Origin: Lucifuga dentata
Taxonomy: Eukaryota > Chordata > Actinopteri > Ophidiiformes > Bythitidae
Assembly: GCA_014773175.1 (NCBI GenBank)
Contig: VXCM01000456.1
Span: 62,001-126,000 of the forward strand
Direction of reading: 5' to 3'
Length of the DNA stretch: 64,000 nt
Of this stretch, positions 47,104-60,978 are shown piece by piece (the first letter of the stretch is position 1; each line of letters begins with the position of its first letter). The translations under genes were made by a program, and so were the position numbers. The notes below the pieces were generated by a model. The model worked only from the letters and a program-made list of their open reading frames with translations, was not told where the DNA came from and did no database searches.

Positions 47104-50100
47104 TCCCTCCCTCCCTAGCCTAATCCTGACCAGGGAGTCTGGTGGAAACAAAGGAGTTGGAGCAGACAAATGAGGCAGCCTATGGCATATGACAGTCCCA
47201 GAGAAAAATGATCAAATTTCCCAGCACTCCCTCTGGAACAGCCTGTCCGGTCCAGGCTCCTCCTCCTCTGAGCCTCACCGTTTTGTAGCCATACTCCATG
47301 GTCATAACAAGAGGAAACAAGTCAGGAAAAGGAGGGAGTGATTTTTTTTTTCTTCTCCACTGGTTTTCATGACAGCCAGATGGAACAATTAATCCCCAAT
47401 CAACACAGGAATATTAAGTAGCCTTAACTCCTGCATGAGAGATTAGGGCCTTGCTATCCCGGCTGCATCCCCCTGGCGATGTCTATCCAGATAAACACAC
47501 TGCTTCATTTAGCTATGTGGATCTGCACACTAAATTCTTAACCAACAGATGGCAAGGATTTCTGTAAACCTGACTGTGGCAAAAATATTCCCAGAAAATC
47601 CAGATGAGGCACACTGGCAATCCACACATCAGATCAGCACAGTCCTTGTCATGTCTGACACCTTTATTTATTGCAAAGTGAGTAAAGACACTGCTGATGG
47701 TGACTCTCAACACTGAGACATTATGAGAAGTTCCCAAGTGCTTCTAATCCTCTAATCTTGTCAAAAATGTAATAATACTCTGACCATGTTTTCCTACATT
47801 CACTTGGTTCAAGCTATAACCTCTTAAAATTTCGTATCTCATATATCACATATTTTAATTACGGATGTTATGCTATCATACATTACCTAATTCAAGTACG
47901 TATGCAAAGCATGCAAATGCATATTCATTTATAAACACATACTGGTAAATAATATCTGTTGGCCACAAATATTTTAGCAGCTGTTGTGTTTATCGGGTCC
48001 AATGCAGCTCAGCAACTGCAATTACTCCATATGCAAAGAGTTAAATCTTATTGGACTAGAACAAAATGATGATTTTTTTCAAGGAGTTAATTTACTGTGT
48101 AGGCCAAGAGAAGATCAGGTAAAAGTGAAGTTGGAAGGAAATGGGCACTGGGATGGCGTAGCTGGACTAAGACCCATCTGTTGGCTGTTTGCACATGGAT
48201 ATGCAGCAGCTGTAGCCAGAGGAGAAATGTATTTTCTTTCAAAGCCTCTGGGACAATCACCAGCTTTCACACAACAAATGAAGTAAACCAGTGTATTGGA
48301 GTGTAACCAAAGGATGAAACATCCTTTTTTTCTCTCCATTTCTACATTGCAGAGTCCCTTATTGATGAAGACGTTCAAAAATTGTGAACTCACAGCATTG
48401 TCTCAACTTCAATAAATACTCCATTACTTTAAGCAGCTTGGAGCTCTATGAGCAAACAGACTCACTTGAAAACTTTACAAGTTACTGTTGTCTCAACTCT
48501 GAGCCAATAGTTGCCTACAGCAAAGTGTGATCTGAAGAAGTCCCTCATCTGTGTCCCATCTTATGTCATCCTCCAGGTATAAGGGCAAGCAAGAAAGAAC
48601 AAGCACGCAGCAGCTTAGCTCTACTCCTCCAGCATCTCTTCTGTCAGAGCTTTTGTTTTATCGACTACTGACTACCATCAATATCTCCAAAGACCGAGGG
48701 CAGAATGTAGTGACAGTGGTAGTAAAGTGGGTCCAGTTTATCTACTAAAATGTCAACTTCAGCTACATCTGATGCTGCTTCTGCTCAAGGCTCGTTTCTA
48801 CAACAGGAGGCACAGACACAGCCGGCAGCTTGCAGGGGATTACTGATAGAAATGATTGATGTACTTCTTCTACAAGAAGAAAAGGCAACCCCAGGCAGTA
48901 GACTCTAATAGACCATTAGCTTTTTAATGCTTTCAAATTAATTGCATACATTGTTTTATGGCTTGCATGTAGCACATTGAATCTTAATGAAATATTTTTG
49001 TTTTTAGTTGTATAGAGTTTATGTTGTGCACAAGGTAAATGTGTTCCTCATCCGAGTTACTTGTATTCTAATTGAACTAGAAATGGGCTAAATTCAATAC
49101 AGCAAGGTCATGTTTCTATTTTGGCGACAATGACAAGTAAAACAGGCATTCAGCAGCCATAGAAAGAGCATCAGAGGCTCATACTTAACCAGTACATGTA
49201 ACCTTGGGTTTGCGCTTTACATCTGCACCTATCCCTCCTTTCCACAGAGTCTGCATCTCTTCTGTACTGTCACCTGCTGTTTGAGTGGCAGCCTGTGGGG
49301 TGTTAAGTCTATGCAGGCAGATGGAGAAAGTGTAACATGTAGGTCATCCAGCCTCAGGAGTGTAGCGCTTACAGCCGCTGATTACATGCCTGCTCTATCT
49401 CAGCATCTTTTAGGAACAGACAACATGACCCCTCAGCGATAGGGTCCAGTCAGCTGTGTGGAACCCTCAGATAGAAAAAAGCTGGCAGTGACAGTGCCAG
49501 AGGAGTTGATGGTATATGGGGGAAAAGGGCACACTGCTACTGATGCTCCATTACAACTGAGGTCTAACAGAATAAAACCCACTTCCACAGCATGCATAAA
49601 ACATTCCATGCCAACACACTCCGGATGAAACATGACAAGCTATTGTGCAGATGAAGCCTTCACACAGCTTGGGCATTGCCTGTTTTCTCAGTGAGGCAGG
49701 AGGAATAATCTAATGCTGCAGTTTGCCACAGCCACAAGCCCCTAAATAGCAGCCACTATAGCCCTGACAAAACTACAACGACATATTGCCATTTCGTCTT
49801 TCAACTTGCAAAATTAGCATTTTCATAAATAAAATAAACATTGCACATTAGAAAGGGAACACTCAGCAGAGAAGTGGAATTAAATACTCCCTGAGGTAAT
49901 TCCAAATGCTGGATGCTGGATTTGATGTAAGCATGACTGCTACCTCGTCCTCGCAGTGAGAAGACGGCTTGGGTTCCTCTTTTCACCCAAATGTCTCATT
50001 TCAATAATAAGTGTCAGAATAACATACGGGTGACGGTCCGCTACACTACTACCCTTATGACTGCATAAATCATTCCTAGACAGCCAGAGCTACTGTTTGG

Positions 50101-50129
50101 GTGACTAAGGAAATGCTCCAATGACATGG

Positions 50130-50132
<3 letters not shown>

Positions 50133-50222
<90 letters not shown>
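50133..50222. repeat. Compound (TG)n-(GA)n microsatellite
   Basis: About 20 TG units run directly into about 25 GA units with a single GC interruption near the junction. Confidence 0.95.
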
Positions 50223-50225
<3 letters not shown>

Positions 50226-53200
50226 CAAGGGAAATCTGACAATCCCCTCAACATTCTACATGAACCAATGTACAGGCCCCCTTTAACCCCTCCAACCACA
50301 TAAAACACACCCCACAAGGCCCCTGGGCTATTTTTCACATTAAAAGTCCTACACACTACTGCTGAGATTTTATACCCAGAGAACATTTGATGAATTCTGT
50401 CAATTTTCTTCTCTGAGCACCAATCTACAGTAGACTACTCCCTTTATTGTACAACTCAAGCAATGGGTATGGCCACTTTCTGTCTACTCTAAAAATCATT
50501 GTCTATACTTTTAGGTATACATTTATTATCCAATCTCACAATGCAAAGGCAACTATTATTAAAGGACAAATGAGGAAGGGATCTCTCCGAAAGCACAATG
50601 TCAGAGTTTTGAGCAGCACAATAGGTGAGACAATCTCCAGTTCATGAATTGATTGTGTAGTGCTACATCAGACCCTCCTCCTCCTCTTCCTACCTCTTTA
50701 AGGCCGGCACTTGGCCTTGTCTGCTGTGTGTGTGGGTCAATGATGTTACGTTAAAGAAATGCTGAGCTAAAACCTGCCACAGCTTTTTCAGATTTAGCAC
50801 AAATAGGCACCCCACCGGTAGTCCCATGCAATGCCCATAACATACACACAGGTGTGCTCTCAAACACACAAATAAGACAAGTTAGCAGACAGGGAGAAAG
50901 ACGCAAAAATACACACACGCAAAGCTGCACAAAGATGGCCGCGTATTATATTTCATCATATTGCTTATTGCAGATGGTGTTATTTGCCAGTTGTGCTATA
51001 TAAAAATCTCCACCAAATCCTCCTTGTTCTGTTTATGATCACTTTACCATGAAATTAGGTCAATACAGCATTCCATCTTCACAGCTAAGAGACTGCATCT
51101 GAACATGAGTTAATTTTATGAAATTCTGCTGTGGATTCTAAATATGATTCTAAATATGGGCCTAGTGTTTGAAAAGGAGTGAAAAGTTAATCAGCTTTTT
51201 CAAGGTTAATGGTACTTACAGGGCGTATTTGTTAAAGAGATTTAGAGATGCGCAGTTAATCTCTGTGCTTAACTTTTAAGATCTCTCTATGTTGGAGTGA
51301 TTTTTAATGTAAAATGGAGGGAGAAAATCGAATTAGAGTGAGAGCAACACTTGGGTGAATGAATAACTAATAGATGAACAGCCTCTTCCTTGGTGATAAC
51401 TGGTAATTGGTATGGGGGGGGNGCGAGGGAAAGGGGGTAGTTAGATGCTGCTATGTGCTGTGTAGATCAGCAAAATGGCCTGGCTGGTGTGAAAAGATGC
51501 TGTGAGGAGTAATGGTGCCATCCATATGCTGACTGAGGAAAATCAAGTGGGTACTGTCATGGAACGCCTCTTTATATGTTGAGAGTGAATGAGAAAGGAG
51601 GTAAGAGAAATGTCGGTGCCCTGCAGTATTTTCAACTCCAGAAAGGCAGAAAATATTACCAAATATATACCAGCACAACAAATGCCCTTCCCTTGCTTTC
51701 AGAAACCAACCGTTGCTCATTTCTATTGTCCTCCTGTGTATGATAGTAATATCCACAGACAAGAAAAATGGGGGAAAGACAACCTGAATGTTGAGCTCTA
51801 TATTAGTTCCCATGAAGTTTCTTTTTGCCAGCAGACAGTGGGCTGTATTTTAGCGTACAGTTTAGATAAGATACTAGCAGCAGCTGGTACTGGCTGTGTG
51901 ACTGAATACCAGAGGAATTTTCAAAACTTCCTTCACATTCCTACCAGCTGAGGCATTTAACAGTGCGTAAGCTCTATTTGTATCATGCCAGACACACTCC
52001 TGATCACAACAAAGATGTCTCGTCCAACTCCCCTATTCCTGCCTTCTCCAACTGACTCTTTGTGAGACTGCTGCATGGCCACTGGTATGAGAATGAGAGT
52101 GGAGGTCAGAAGGTGGCATATGGAGTTTCGAAATTCCACTTAATCAAACCACAAAGTTTGGAAGGTCACCCCTGCTTCTGGCCCCAAACTGTCATTTAAC
52201 AACTAAGTGGAAGTCCAGTAAGGTGGAGTGTCAGAAAACAAAGAAAAGAGTGGTGAAGGAGCAATTCTGTAATAGTAGGTGTTTAAGGGGATGTTAAAAT
52301 TTCCAAGTTCTTATTTTAGGGGTCTGTTTTTTAACTTTTGTCATGCTTTAATATGGAAAGAAGTACAATAATTCACTTTAACTGTCATTTGCTGCAGCAC
52401 CGCTGTGTACACTGAGTGAGAACAGACTGTTTTAGATACTGTCTCTGTAAGGTCCCCTCCAAAAATGCTGCTCACTTCTGATTGGCTAGCTAGGTCAGGC
52501 CCATATATGCTGGCCAAACATTTGCTTGCTGGCCTTGTTTTTTTGCAGGGTATCTAACCAGATGTGTAGGTGGTAAATTAGCATGTGTTACATTTTGACA
52601 TACATGATGGTGTTGAAGAAATACTAATCAAAATGAAGCTTTCACCGCAGCTCAGTGCGTATGTATTGGATCACTGGATGCATTTCTATTTGCATGAACC
52701 TCACCTTTTGCAAGTTTGGCAGTGTTCAAATTCTTACTGCATTATAGTACTATAAAAATTAAGAAAAAGCATAAGATGTCCCATTTAAAATCCTATTCTA
52801 TCACCTGAAGAAATGTTGGAAAAAAGATGTCAGTCGACAAATTGATTTATTTTGCACATATTACGTGTGATTGTTGCTATCTTGTGCCTAAGGCCGCATT
52901 TTTCCAGGGGCAAATAGAGCAATTAGTCTCCCATCACAAATGTCAACCACCACAAAGGAGCTGACAAAAGAGCAGGCTGGCAAAATTTAGACCACTTCAT
53001 AGACTGACAGCAAGCAAGTCTGGTCAATTCTGCTAGTGTCAAAGAGAACAATAGGCTAGATTACTGATGATAGCCTGGGGCTCTGAGGGCTGAACTCTCC
53101 GTCAAGCTTTCCTCTCACCATAAACTCATCTTCAAATCTTAATTCAAGTACTGAAAATATCTCAGAGAAAAGAAAAGTGGAGAATGTGTGACAGGTGCTT

Positions 53201-55336
53201 TGGGTGAAATGTCAATTTTATGGAGTCACAGGATTATAAAGTGTCTCTGGTGTCCAATGAGTAAATATGAGGTTATTGACTCCAGAGCAAAGCTCAGCAC
53301 TAAAGGGATCAACCTAACATACTGCAAGCACTGCCAACTGTTTGACTTTACAAAGAGCTGGTTTAGAAGTCCTGGGGAGTTTAGTAATTAAGTTGGCCTA
53401 GCAACTAACAATCTACACCTCAACAGCAACAACAATCACAACCTAAAACAATAGAGTTTCACAAGGAAGTAAAGACAAAACATTAGATTTCACATTTCAA
53501 CATTAGATTTCACTAGTGTGTAAAGAAAAAGGCAAACAGCAGAAAGTCACCAAAAAAAATCCATTTCAGCTGAAGGACACACAGCAGCAAACAAGATGAA
53601 AACTTCCAATGAATAGCAGAGCTGTCCAATTAGGACAGCATTCACAATGAGACAGTGATGAAGTTGCTGATGATAATCTCATCCGTGTAAAGAGCAACAG
53701 CACAAAGCATGATTAAAAGGAAGGACATTATCTGGGAAGAGTGATCACAAGTGTAATCAATCTACTTCAAGGCTCCCTGCTGTGTTGTTCATGGCATAGT
53801 AAAAGTGCCAGGGAGAGGTTAGGAGAGATGATGTCTGGCTTTCTCTCATCCCACTCAAGTCTCACTTCTTGTCAGGTTCCTAAGTCAATAAACAAAAGGA
53901 AGTGAGAGGAAATTGGATGTAATTTGGTGCTTCCCACTGTGTCCTGATTACACAGTTGGAATAGTGGAGTGGAGAAATGATGCTCATAAGAACTCCTGTA
54001 AAGTTGAGAAAAATGCTGCTGTGTAGGTCAGACACATTACACCACATTACGCCACATGGGGTTTACATTTACCTGAAAAATTATCAATACAGAAGACAAA
54101 ATAGCATTAAATACATAAATTCCAAGTAATACAAATGAAAATTATTTGTATTGGTTTTATTCCCATTAAACTAAATTGATACTATTAACCAGAGGATTTT
54201 AATAACTAGTGTGTTAATTGATCCAGGCATCCAGAAAAAAAAAAAAAAGNAAAAAAAAAAAAAAAGGATGATTGTGGATTCTAAGCACACAAACACATTT
54301 CGTCAGTGAAAATTGTGCCACAAGCCCACAAGCAAGCAGTATTTTAGAGAGAAATTTTAAAACTGAAATCAAACAGAAGTGTCAAAATAGAGCTGTGTCA
54401 GGGAGTATTATGATCAATTATAAAAAAGTACTGGTTCAGCAGTTAAAAAAAAATTAAATAAAAAAAAAAACCAAAAAAAAAAAAACNAAAAAAAAAAAAA
54501 CCCAGAATGAATCCTAATGTACCTGTTTAACAGCAGGAGTAAAATAATCTCTAATAGAAATAAAAGAAACAATGTCACCCAGTTCATTCTGAATGTAATG
54601 AAACACCTGTCAAAACACGTTTACAATGACCTGAAGCTTAGCAAAGTAAATGAGCTGTAACATTACCATGCTCTTGATGGAGAATACATTGATGAAAAAA
54701 TAGTCCACCTGGCAATTTTAATGTATGCAAAAACAAGCAAACAAACTCATCTTGATTAAGAACACCTGGCACTGTTGTTTGAAGAGTGCATCCAGGAATC
54801 AGTGGAATGATTTACAGGCAACTTACTGATTAATGATTCTGCCATCTCTTGAAGTTTCTCCAAACAAAATTGAAAAAGGAAAAAAAATGTGTTGATGAAC
54901 ATACTGAGCTCATGGAGACACTCCAGAGCTGCAGTTATTAGCTGGCACTTCAGAAATGTTTTGACAATATGAAGAGAACATAGTACACATCAGTGGTGGG
55001 AAAGGATGAGGAAACTGGGGGGAGGGTAATGTGGTAATCGTATGCATGTATGGTAGTGGAGGTAATAGGGGTAGGGGGGTCTTCACACCGTCATGGGAAC
55101 CATAAGTAGGCCATGTATATGACGACTGGGTGTGTGTTTGGTGTCCCCCGTCTCATAAGGCTTCGGCTCCTCTAACTAATGGGTGTAATAAAGGATTGTT
55201 CATGCCGGGGTCTGCTCATTTATTCTCATTCCTGTGATCATGAGGGGACCACAGCAGCAATCAGCCTCTACTTACTGGTTAATTCCAAGGCAGATTTACA
55301 GCCCGACTGTGTAATAGATGCTATCCGCATACGTGT

Positions 55337-55337
<1 letters not shown>

Positions 55338-55393
<56 letters not shown>
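55338..55393. repeat. (TG)n microsatellite
   Basis: About 28 uninterrupted TG units. Confidence 0.95.
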
Positions 55394-55395
<2 letters not shown>

Positions 55396-55774
55396 CACAT
55401 CATATCTGTGCACAAAGTCTGTACTATTTAGAAATCTCCATCCCTGAGGCAGAGATTACATTTTAATCAGCTGTTACACCCAATCACAACCATGGTTTGG
55501 ACCCCAGTGAAGATTACACCCAGAGTCCACACCTGGAGCATACAAGCTTCAGCAGGTCTATCATCTGTCTTGGCACAGACATGAACAGATCACTTGTGGC
55601 TGTCGCAGAGACGAGAGACTCCCCTGCCAGACAGGAATGACAGCTGCTCTGCTTCCGCTGCTTCCCCAGTTCAAGAGTGCAGGGCAGGAGGGGTAATGAA
55701 GCCAAGAGAAGGATGTGAACACTGGAGGAGAGGAGAAGAAGGGATGGCATGATGTCCAAGGTGAAGTCTCTGTT

Positions 55775-55775
<1 letters not shown>

Positions 55776-55826
<51 letters not shown>

Positions 55827-55836
55827 TCTATCTCTC
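55776..55836. repeat. (TC)n / (GA)n microsatellite
   Basis: About 22 TC units followed by interrupted CTCT sequence, a pure pyrimidine tract of about 45 bases. Confidence 0.93.
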
Positions 55837-55957
55837 CTCTTCCCCTATCATCTCCTTTTCTTAATTTTCTTTCTATTTCCACTGCCAACAGATGCTTAAT
55901 TGTGGCCTGAGCCTGCCAAATGAAATGCACAAGAATACTGAGGTTATTAGTCATTAC

Positions 55958-56008
55958 CAGGTACTGTACTTCTGGGTCCTTTGACACCATCACATCCGCT
56001 CCCCCTTG
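55958..56008 (-). other. Exon-like segment, unrecognised (17 codons)
   Basis: On the minus strand, acceptor ggcctttcctgcag, an open 51-bp segment reading QGGADVMVSKDPEVQYL, and donor gtaatg. The segment is a multiple of three and codes for a protein-like sequence in one frame. I do not recognise the peptide, and it is not part of PDZRN4 as I know it. It may be chance. Confidence 0.25.
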
Positions 56009-57254
56009 CTGCAGGAAAGGCCTGCATCTAGACCCCCACAGGATGAGGAAGGTTGAGGAGTTACAGCCAGGTACAGCGTATCATGGATAAAGTAGAGTTC
56101 TCCTTTGTTCCTGCCTGCTGGCCACTGTGTAAAGTTGGCAAGCTATTAGGTTCATTTATACCAAGGCAACTACTTGGCAAGGATCACCACTCCATGTGGA
56201 GCCAATGTAACACTAGAATGAGACCAAATGGCTCCCACAATTGGAAGGCAGAGAGAGGGAGGGTGGGGGCATTGGTGGAGGGCATCTGCTCTACATTTAC
56301 CTAGTGTTTTATAATTAGATGAGTGCAACTGCTTGGGAGCAAAGCATCTGTTCCACTGTGATTTTCTGATAACCATTCTATGACTTGGAAACAGGCGGAG
56401 AAGGGATGTAGATGAAGATAATTAGTGAAGCTAATAAAATAAGAACCATATTGCAAGTGAAAAGAAATCTGTGTTCAAAACATACACACTGGTGGCTGGG
56501 TGAAGTTGGTCATGACAAATGCCAATTGGTCCCAAGCAGCAGCAGGGCAACCTGTTAAAGCCTCTTCACATCTGGCACATTTCCTCCCTTTTTGTTCTGT
56601 GCATTTAATTCTCTGCCAAGCATCATCGTTTAGCACAAGAGAACAATAGCTCACTGGGTGCAGAAAGTCCATGTGTACACAGTATGGTGCTCCACAAACT
56701 GCTCCCCCCCGCCTCCACGGTTAGTGAAAATGCACTGCAATGGCTCACATCCCTACTGTCTGCGAAAATGAATATGATCATGCCCACAAAGATACCTACC
56801 ACTATCATTTTATTATTTCCCCTTCAAAGAATTAACATCAATCCTCCAAGCCATCTGTGCAAATGTTTATTGCTTTTCTCCACTAACTAATGAAAAACAG
56901 TATGAATTTCTGTCCAGCTAAGACATATTAAGTAAACAAGACTAAACACAACTTCTGCATGTAATTGACTTTCAAATGAACCCGTCTGTTCATCAGGTCC
57001 CACAGCTTTCATTAATAAAAATGCTATTTTAGCAATTTAGCTAAAGCCTGGATATGAGACTTCAGAGATCAAATCAGTGACTTTTCTTCTCTTAATCATC
57101 TTCTAAATCTCAAGTGTGATAGATGATGGGATAATTCATGTGTTACCTGTTATAATCTGGGCTGGTTTTTGCAATGCAAAGAAAAGTACTAGGTTGTCTG
57201 GAGAAAATATTTGTAAGGAATCTTCATATTTAGGAACCAAGTGACCTCAATTCT

Positions 57255-57730
57255 AAATGTAGAGTTCAGCTATTTTACATTATCTGTATCTGAATACTAT
57301 CTGGATAATAACATCCAATATGGGAACTTGCACAAAACGTGTTCTTGTTATCTGGATTCTGCCTCTATTGTGATTTGATATCAGTAGGCTGGTTGTTGAG
57401 CTATGAAAGGCTGTGTTTCCTCCTGGATTTTTGCATGGGCTATCAATGTCTGTATTCCAGGTGCAGAAAAGTTGCAACTCCTGATTCAAAATAACTTCAT
57501 TAAGTGAGTGAAAATATGCCCCTGCTGTATTTACACCTGGCTAGATGTGACTGAGATCTGATCACAATGCACTGACAGACCACATTCATATGTGGTCTGG
57601 TAGGCTAGATTACTTTCTGATCACAATGCATCCTGCATGAATTTACACCGTGCATTAACACATTTTTTCCTTATTGGAATAATGTATTTGGATACAGATC
57701 ACATTTTACTGCAAGGTGTAAGTGGGGCCA
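57255..57730 (+). mobile_element. Dispersed element, family B copy 2
   Basis: Carries TATCTGGATTCTGCCTCTAT, GATATCAGTAGGCTGG, AACTCCTGATTCAAAATAAC and two CTGATCACAATGCA units, shared with the other copies. No ORF. Confidence 0.6.
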
Positions 57731-57784
57731 CAGTATAAAGCATAGCTGGAACAAATGTATTTTTGCTTTTTGCGTGCGTGCGTG

Positions 57785-57786
<2 letters not shown>

Positions 57787-57831
<45 letters not shown>
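57787..57831. repeat. (TG)n microsatellite
   Basis: About 22 TG units flanked by CGTG units. Confidence 0.95.
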
Positions 57832-57833
<2 letters not shown>

Positions 57834-59511
57834 TTGACAGTTTTCAGGAAATCATGGCTCCAAGTGACAACTGTATTTAGTGATGTTTCAAATATAGCAA
57901 GACTGTTGCAAGCTTTATGCTTTAGTGGCCATTTCCTGGCACAAGAAGACCTATATATTTTTGATTCACTTGAGGCTATTGGTGAGGTGAGGTCTGCTGT
58001 GTAAACTTGTCAGACAAAGAGAAAGAGGAAAATGGAACTCCCTCACTTCTGTGACGGCCAAATTCATTCCTGTTAAAAGAACTGCAGGTTTGATGGATTT
58101 TCCCCAAGCAACCTGGATATTTCTAGTGTCTGTGTTTCCTGAAATACAACTCCCTCCCTGGAGCAGGGAAAAGCATGATGATTTTTTGTGTGCAAAGGCA
58201 CACACACACTTACATACTCCTAACTCACATACAAACACACACAAGCACAGTGTCAAGTGGGAGCTTTCAGCGTGCTCCTCTGCTTTTTTTCTTCTTTTTT
58301 TTTTGACTATTCTGTCAGTACCCTGATGAAAAGCAGCCCTCAGGTGGAGGAAGTAGCACATCCTCTTCCCACTCATTGCTCTATCTCCAAATATATTCTG
58401 TGATTGATTAATTCACAAACAGTTTAAATGCACACACTGTCTAAAAACAGACAGCACTCTTATATTGATTACCTCAATGCTATTCCCTCAGGCTCTATCA
58501 TTTTCAAGACATTTCTCTAAGGAAAACACTACATGCAAATCAAATTCACTTTGTTTCACTGCTCTGGAAGACTTGAGAGACAACAGAAATAATTAAACTA
58601 TTATTATAAAATGGTGGAAAATACAAGGCAGCAGCAGTCCTAATCACAGACTTTGTTCTGGAAAAAAAAAAGGTAATATTCACAGTTAAAGCAAGCACCA
58701 GGTGCTGCTGGCGTGTTTGGTTGAAGCCATATTTCTGGGGTTTGGGATCCTCACTGAGTCAGTTGGACAGTGATGTTCTCACACTAAACGGTCACCGAGG
58801 GTAATATTTTTTGGGAGCTCTCAGCATGTGTGTGTGTGATGACAGCATGTAGTGATGGAGAGAAACTGACGTGCCAATGACACTAATGGACGGGCACTCG
58901 GCACCCCTCTGACATTAACCATTTCATCTCTGTCTCTCATGCACAACACTTTAACACAGAGGACAATCAGATCAACCAAAGAGGGAGTCTGCACATCCAA
59001 TGAGACTGGATAATATTTAGAAATGTTTGTATGCATTTTGGTATTTTGCAAAGTCAAACTCATATTTGAGATTTTTGGAAAAAAGTCAAATATTCTTAAA
59101 ACATTACCTCACAATTACCTCACAAAAAACAATGATTATCTCCATGTGGGCTTTTCAGTAGCCATTTAATACATAACAACATAACAGTGGTTCTCCAATT
59201 ATCCAATAAATAGTGTTTAGATGGATAAATGAATAAATGAACTAGTGATCAATAAAATTAAGACTAACATTTCTTTGCTGCAGTGATATGTGTTGGTCTT
59301 TGCCTCTGCTGAACAATGAAAACTCAGATGATGAGAAATAACTCTCCTAGTCTACATAATGGCTCTCTTGATTGGCTCTTACATTAGCTCTACATAAATG
59401 TGAGGGGAGGCTTTAACAGGCTGCCCTACATTCAGAATTCACACCTGGATATTTCACTAGCCTCTATATATATATATAGTTTTTTTTGCAACATTGTGTG
59501 GTGTGTGTGTG

Positions 59512-59524
59512 GNGGGGGGGGGGG
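59512..59524. repeat. Poly(G) run with a single-N gap
   Basis: A G run with N at 59513, next to a GTGTGTG tract. True length is unknown. Confidence 0.8.
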
Positions 59525-59828
59525 AGTAGTATATTTCACTTGTTTCAATGTATAACACAAAACTGATTCAACAAAGCACTGGAATTGAATGGCATTGTAA
59601 ATACATTGGATGACATACTTCTATGAAAACTCAATATCAGTTATTCCAGCAGGTACAGTATTATTCTTGGCAGGTAATTCATTTATAGCTTGCCAGCCTT
59701 TGGCAGGTGATCTAAAGTAAGATTTTGGCTGTGACTGCACTCACAAATTGGGGGATTTTAGATTGCAACCATGCAGACTAAATAAATTCATGGTCTTTTT
59801 ACATTACAAGCACATCCACATGAATGAT

Positions 59829-60023
59829 TTACTTAGCAGCATGGGACAAAACAACTTCTGCATTTGATGCATCTGAGTTTGCCTGAAACTGGTGGGCTCC
59901 TCTCTTCTGTATCACGCTCTGCTTGCTAGTGTTGAGGCTGCGAGGAAGGAGGCCTGACTGTGAGGAGGATCTGGGTTGTGTAGGAGGTGCTGGGTTGACT
60001 GTAGTGCTGCAGGGAAGAAACAT
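59829..60023 (-). other. Small ORF or terminal-exon-like segment, unrecognised
   Basis: The ATG at 60021-60023 sits in a strong initiation context (gcgaccatgt). The 64-residue reading includes TTVNPAPPTQPRSSSQSGLL and QSVIQKRGAHQF and ends VVLSHAAK at TAA 59829-59831. Alternatively, a good acceptor (tttcttccctgcag) at 60007-60020 would make 60006-59829 a last exon in the same frame. Composition is protein-like (Ser/Pro/Gln-rich). There is no recognised family and no partner exon with matching phase. Confidence 0.3.
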
Positions 60024-60637
60024 GGTCGCCAATCCAACCTCACAAAAATCGCAGCTACTTCCTACTGTGAACTTCTGCTCGCTGCTGTGTCAGAACAATG
60101 TGTTGCGTTGATGTAAAAATAGGCTATTCTCTCACATGCTCATAATGAAACCAATAGCATGTAAATGTAAAGTGTGCCTCAGTACAAAAAAATAGCAATT
60201 GATTGATTTTGCTTTCTACTGTAATAAACATGATATATGATTATCACACTGATATGTATGTAGCAAACTTGTGCATATAATATCATAGAGGTATGCACCG
60301 GTAATATTTCGACAGGGTTTGCAAATCAAATAACCAACAGACCCCTTACTTCAAATTCTAATGCTATCAGACTTTTAAATAGATTTTACAATCTAATTAA
60401 ATTACATTTACACAGAGGCGTCGACAAGATCTCAGTCTGCATTGATGAGAAATTGATTTCATTTGACAAAGGCTGGAGCTTTTAAAAAGCCATTGTGATG
60501 CTCTCATTGCAAATGCAGCTCATTAAAGGCAAGGCCTTTGGAACTGTGTCAGTGTGTCAGTGTGACAGCAGCGAGAATAAAGCCACAGCGCCACTCACCA
60601 CACTCATTGCCATTTGTGATAGTGGTAAGCACACACG

Positions 60638-60640
<3 letters not shown>

Positions 60641-60672
<32 letters not shown>
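60641..60672. repeat. (CA)n microsatellite
   Basis: About 15 CA units after a short ACGC-interrupted lead-in. Confidence 0.94.
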
Positions 60673-60675
<3 letters not shown>

Positions 60676-60978
60676 AATCAAAAGAGAACCACTCAAGCTT
60701 GATTAAAAACATCCCAGCTAACACAGTGTCGTACAGCTATTATACTCTGACAAGAAAGAACTGATATGACTGGTTTTTGTGGTCTGGAGCCCTTAGCAAT
60801 AACTGCTAGGAATCTAATGTCACTATAGCAGCGACGTTCATGGAGTCTCTTATCACTTTCCTCCCCAGGGCCTGGATATGTGAGCTGTACAGCAGGGAAG
60901 TGTGAGTGTGTGTCATCTTTCCTGTCAAACTGCTGTCAACCTGAGCTTATCATGGGAGCTGCAGGGGTGCCTGCTGAC

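Noticed and set aside
54236..54500. A-rich tracts with Ns at 54250 and 54487 as retroposon tails
   Set aside because: No element body is attached. They look like low-complexity contig ends.
54700..54780. TGCCAG|gt motifs as the end of the short-isoform first exon
   Set aside because: The codons upstream do not give the expected LLYEVCQ-type sequence and no suitable ATG precedes.
56475..56672. Minus ORF with KCARCEEALTGC, resembling a LIM-like Cys pair
   Set aside because: Only one CxxC pair, no second zinc half, no splice signals and no coding-like flanks.
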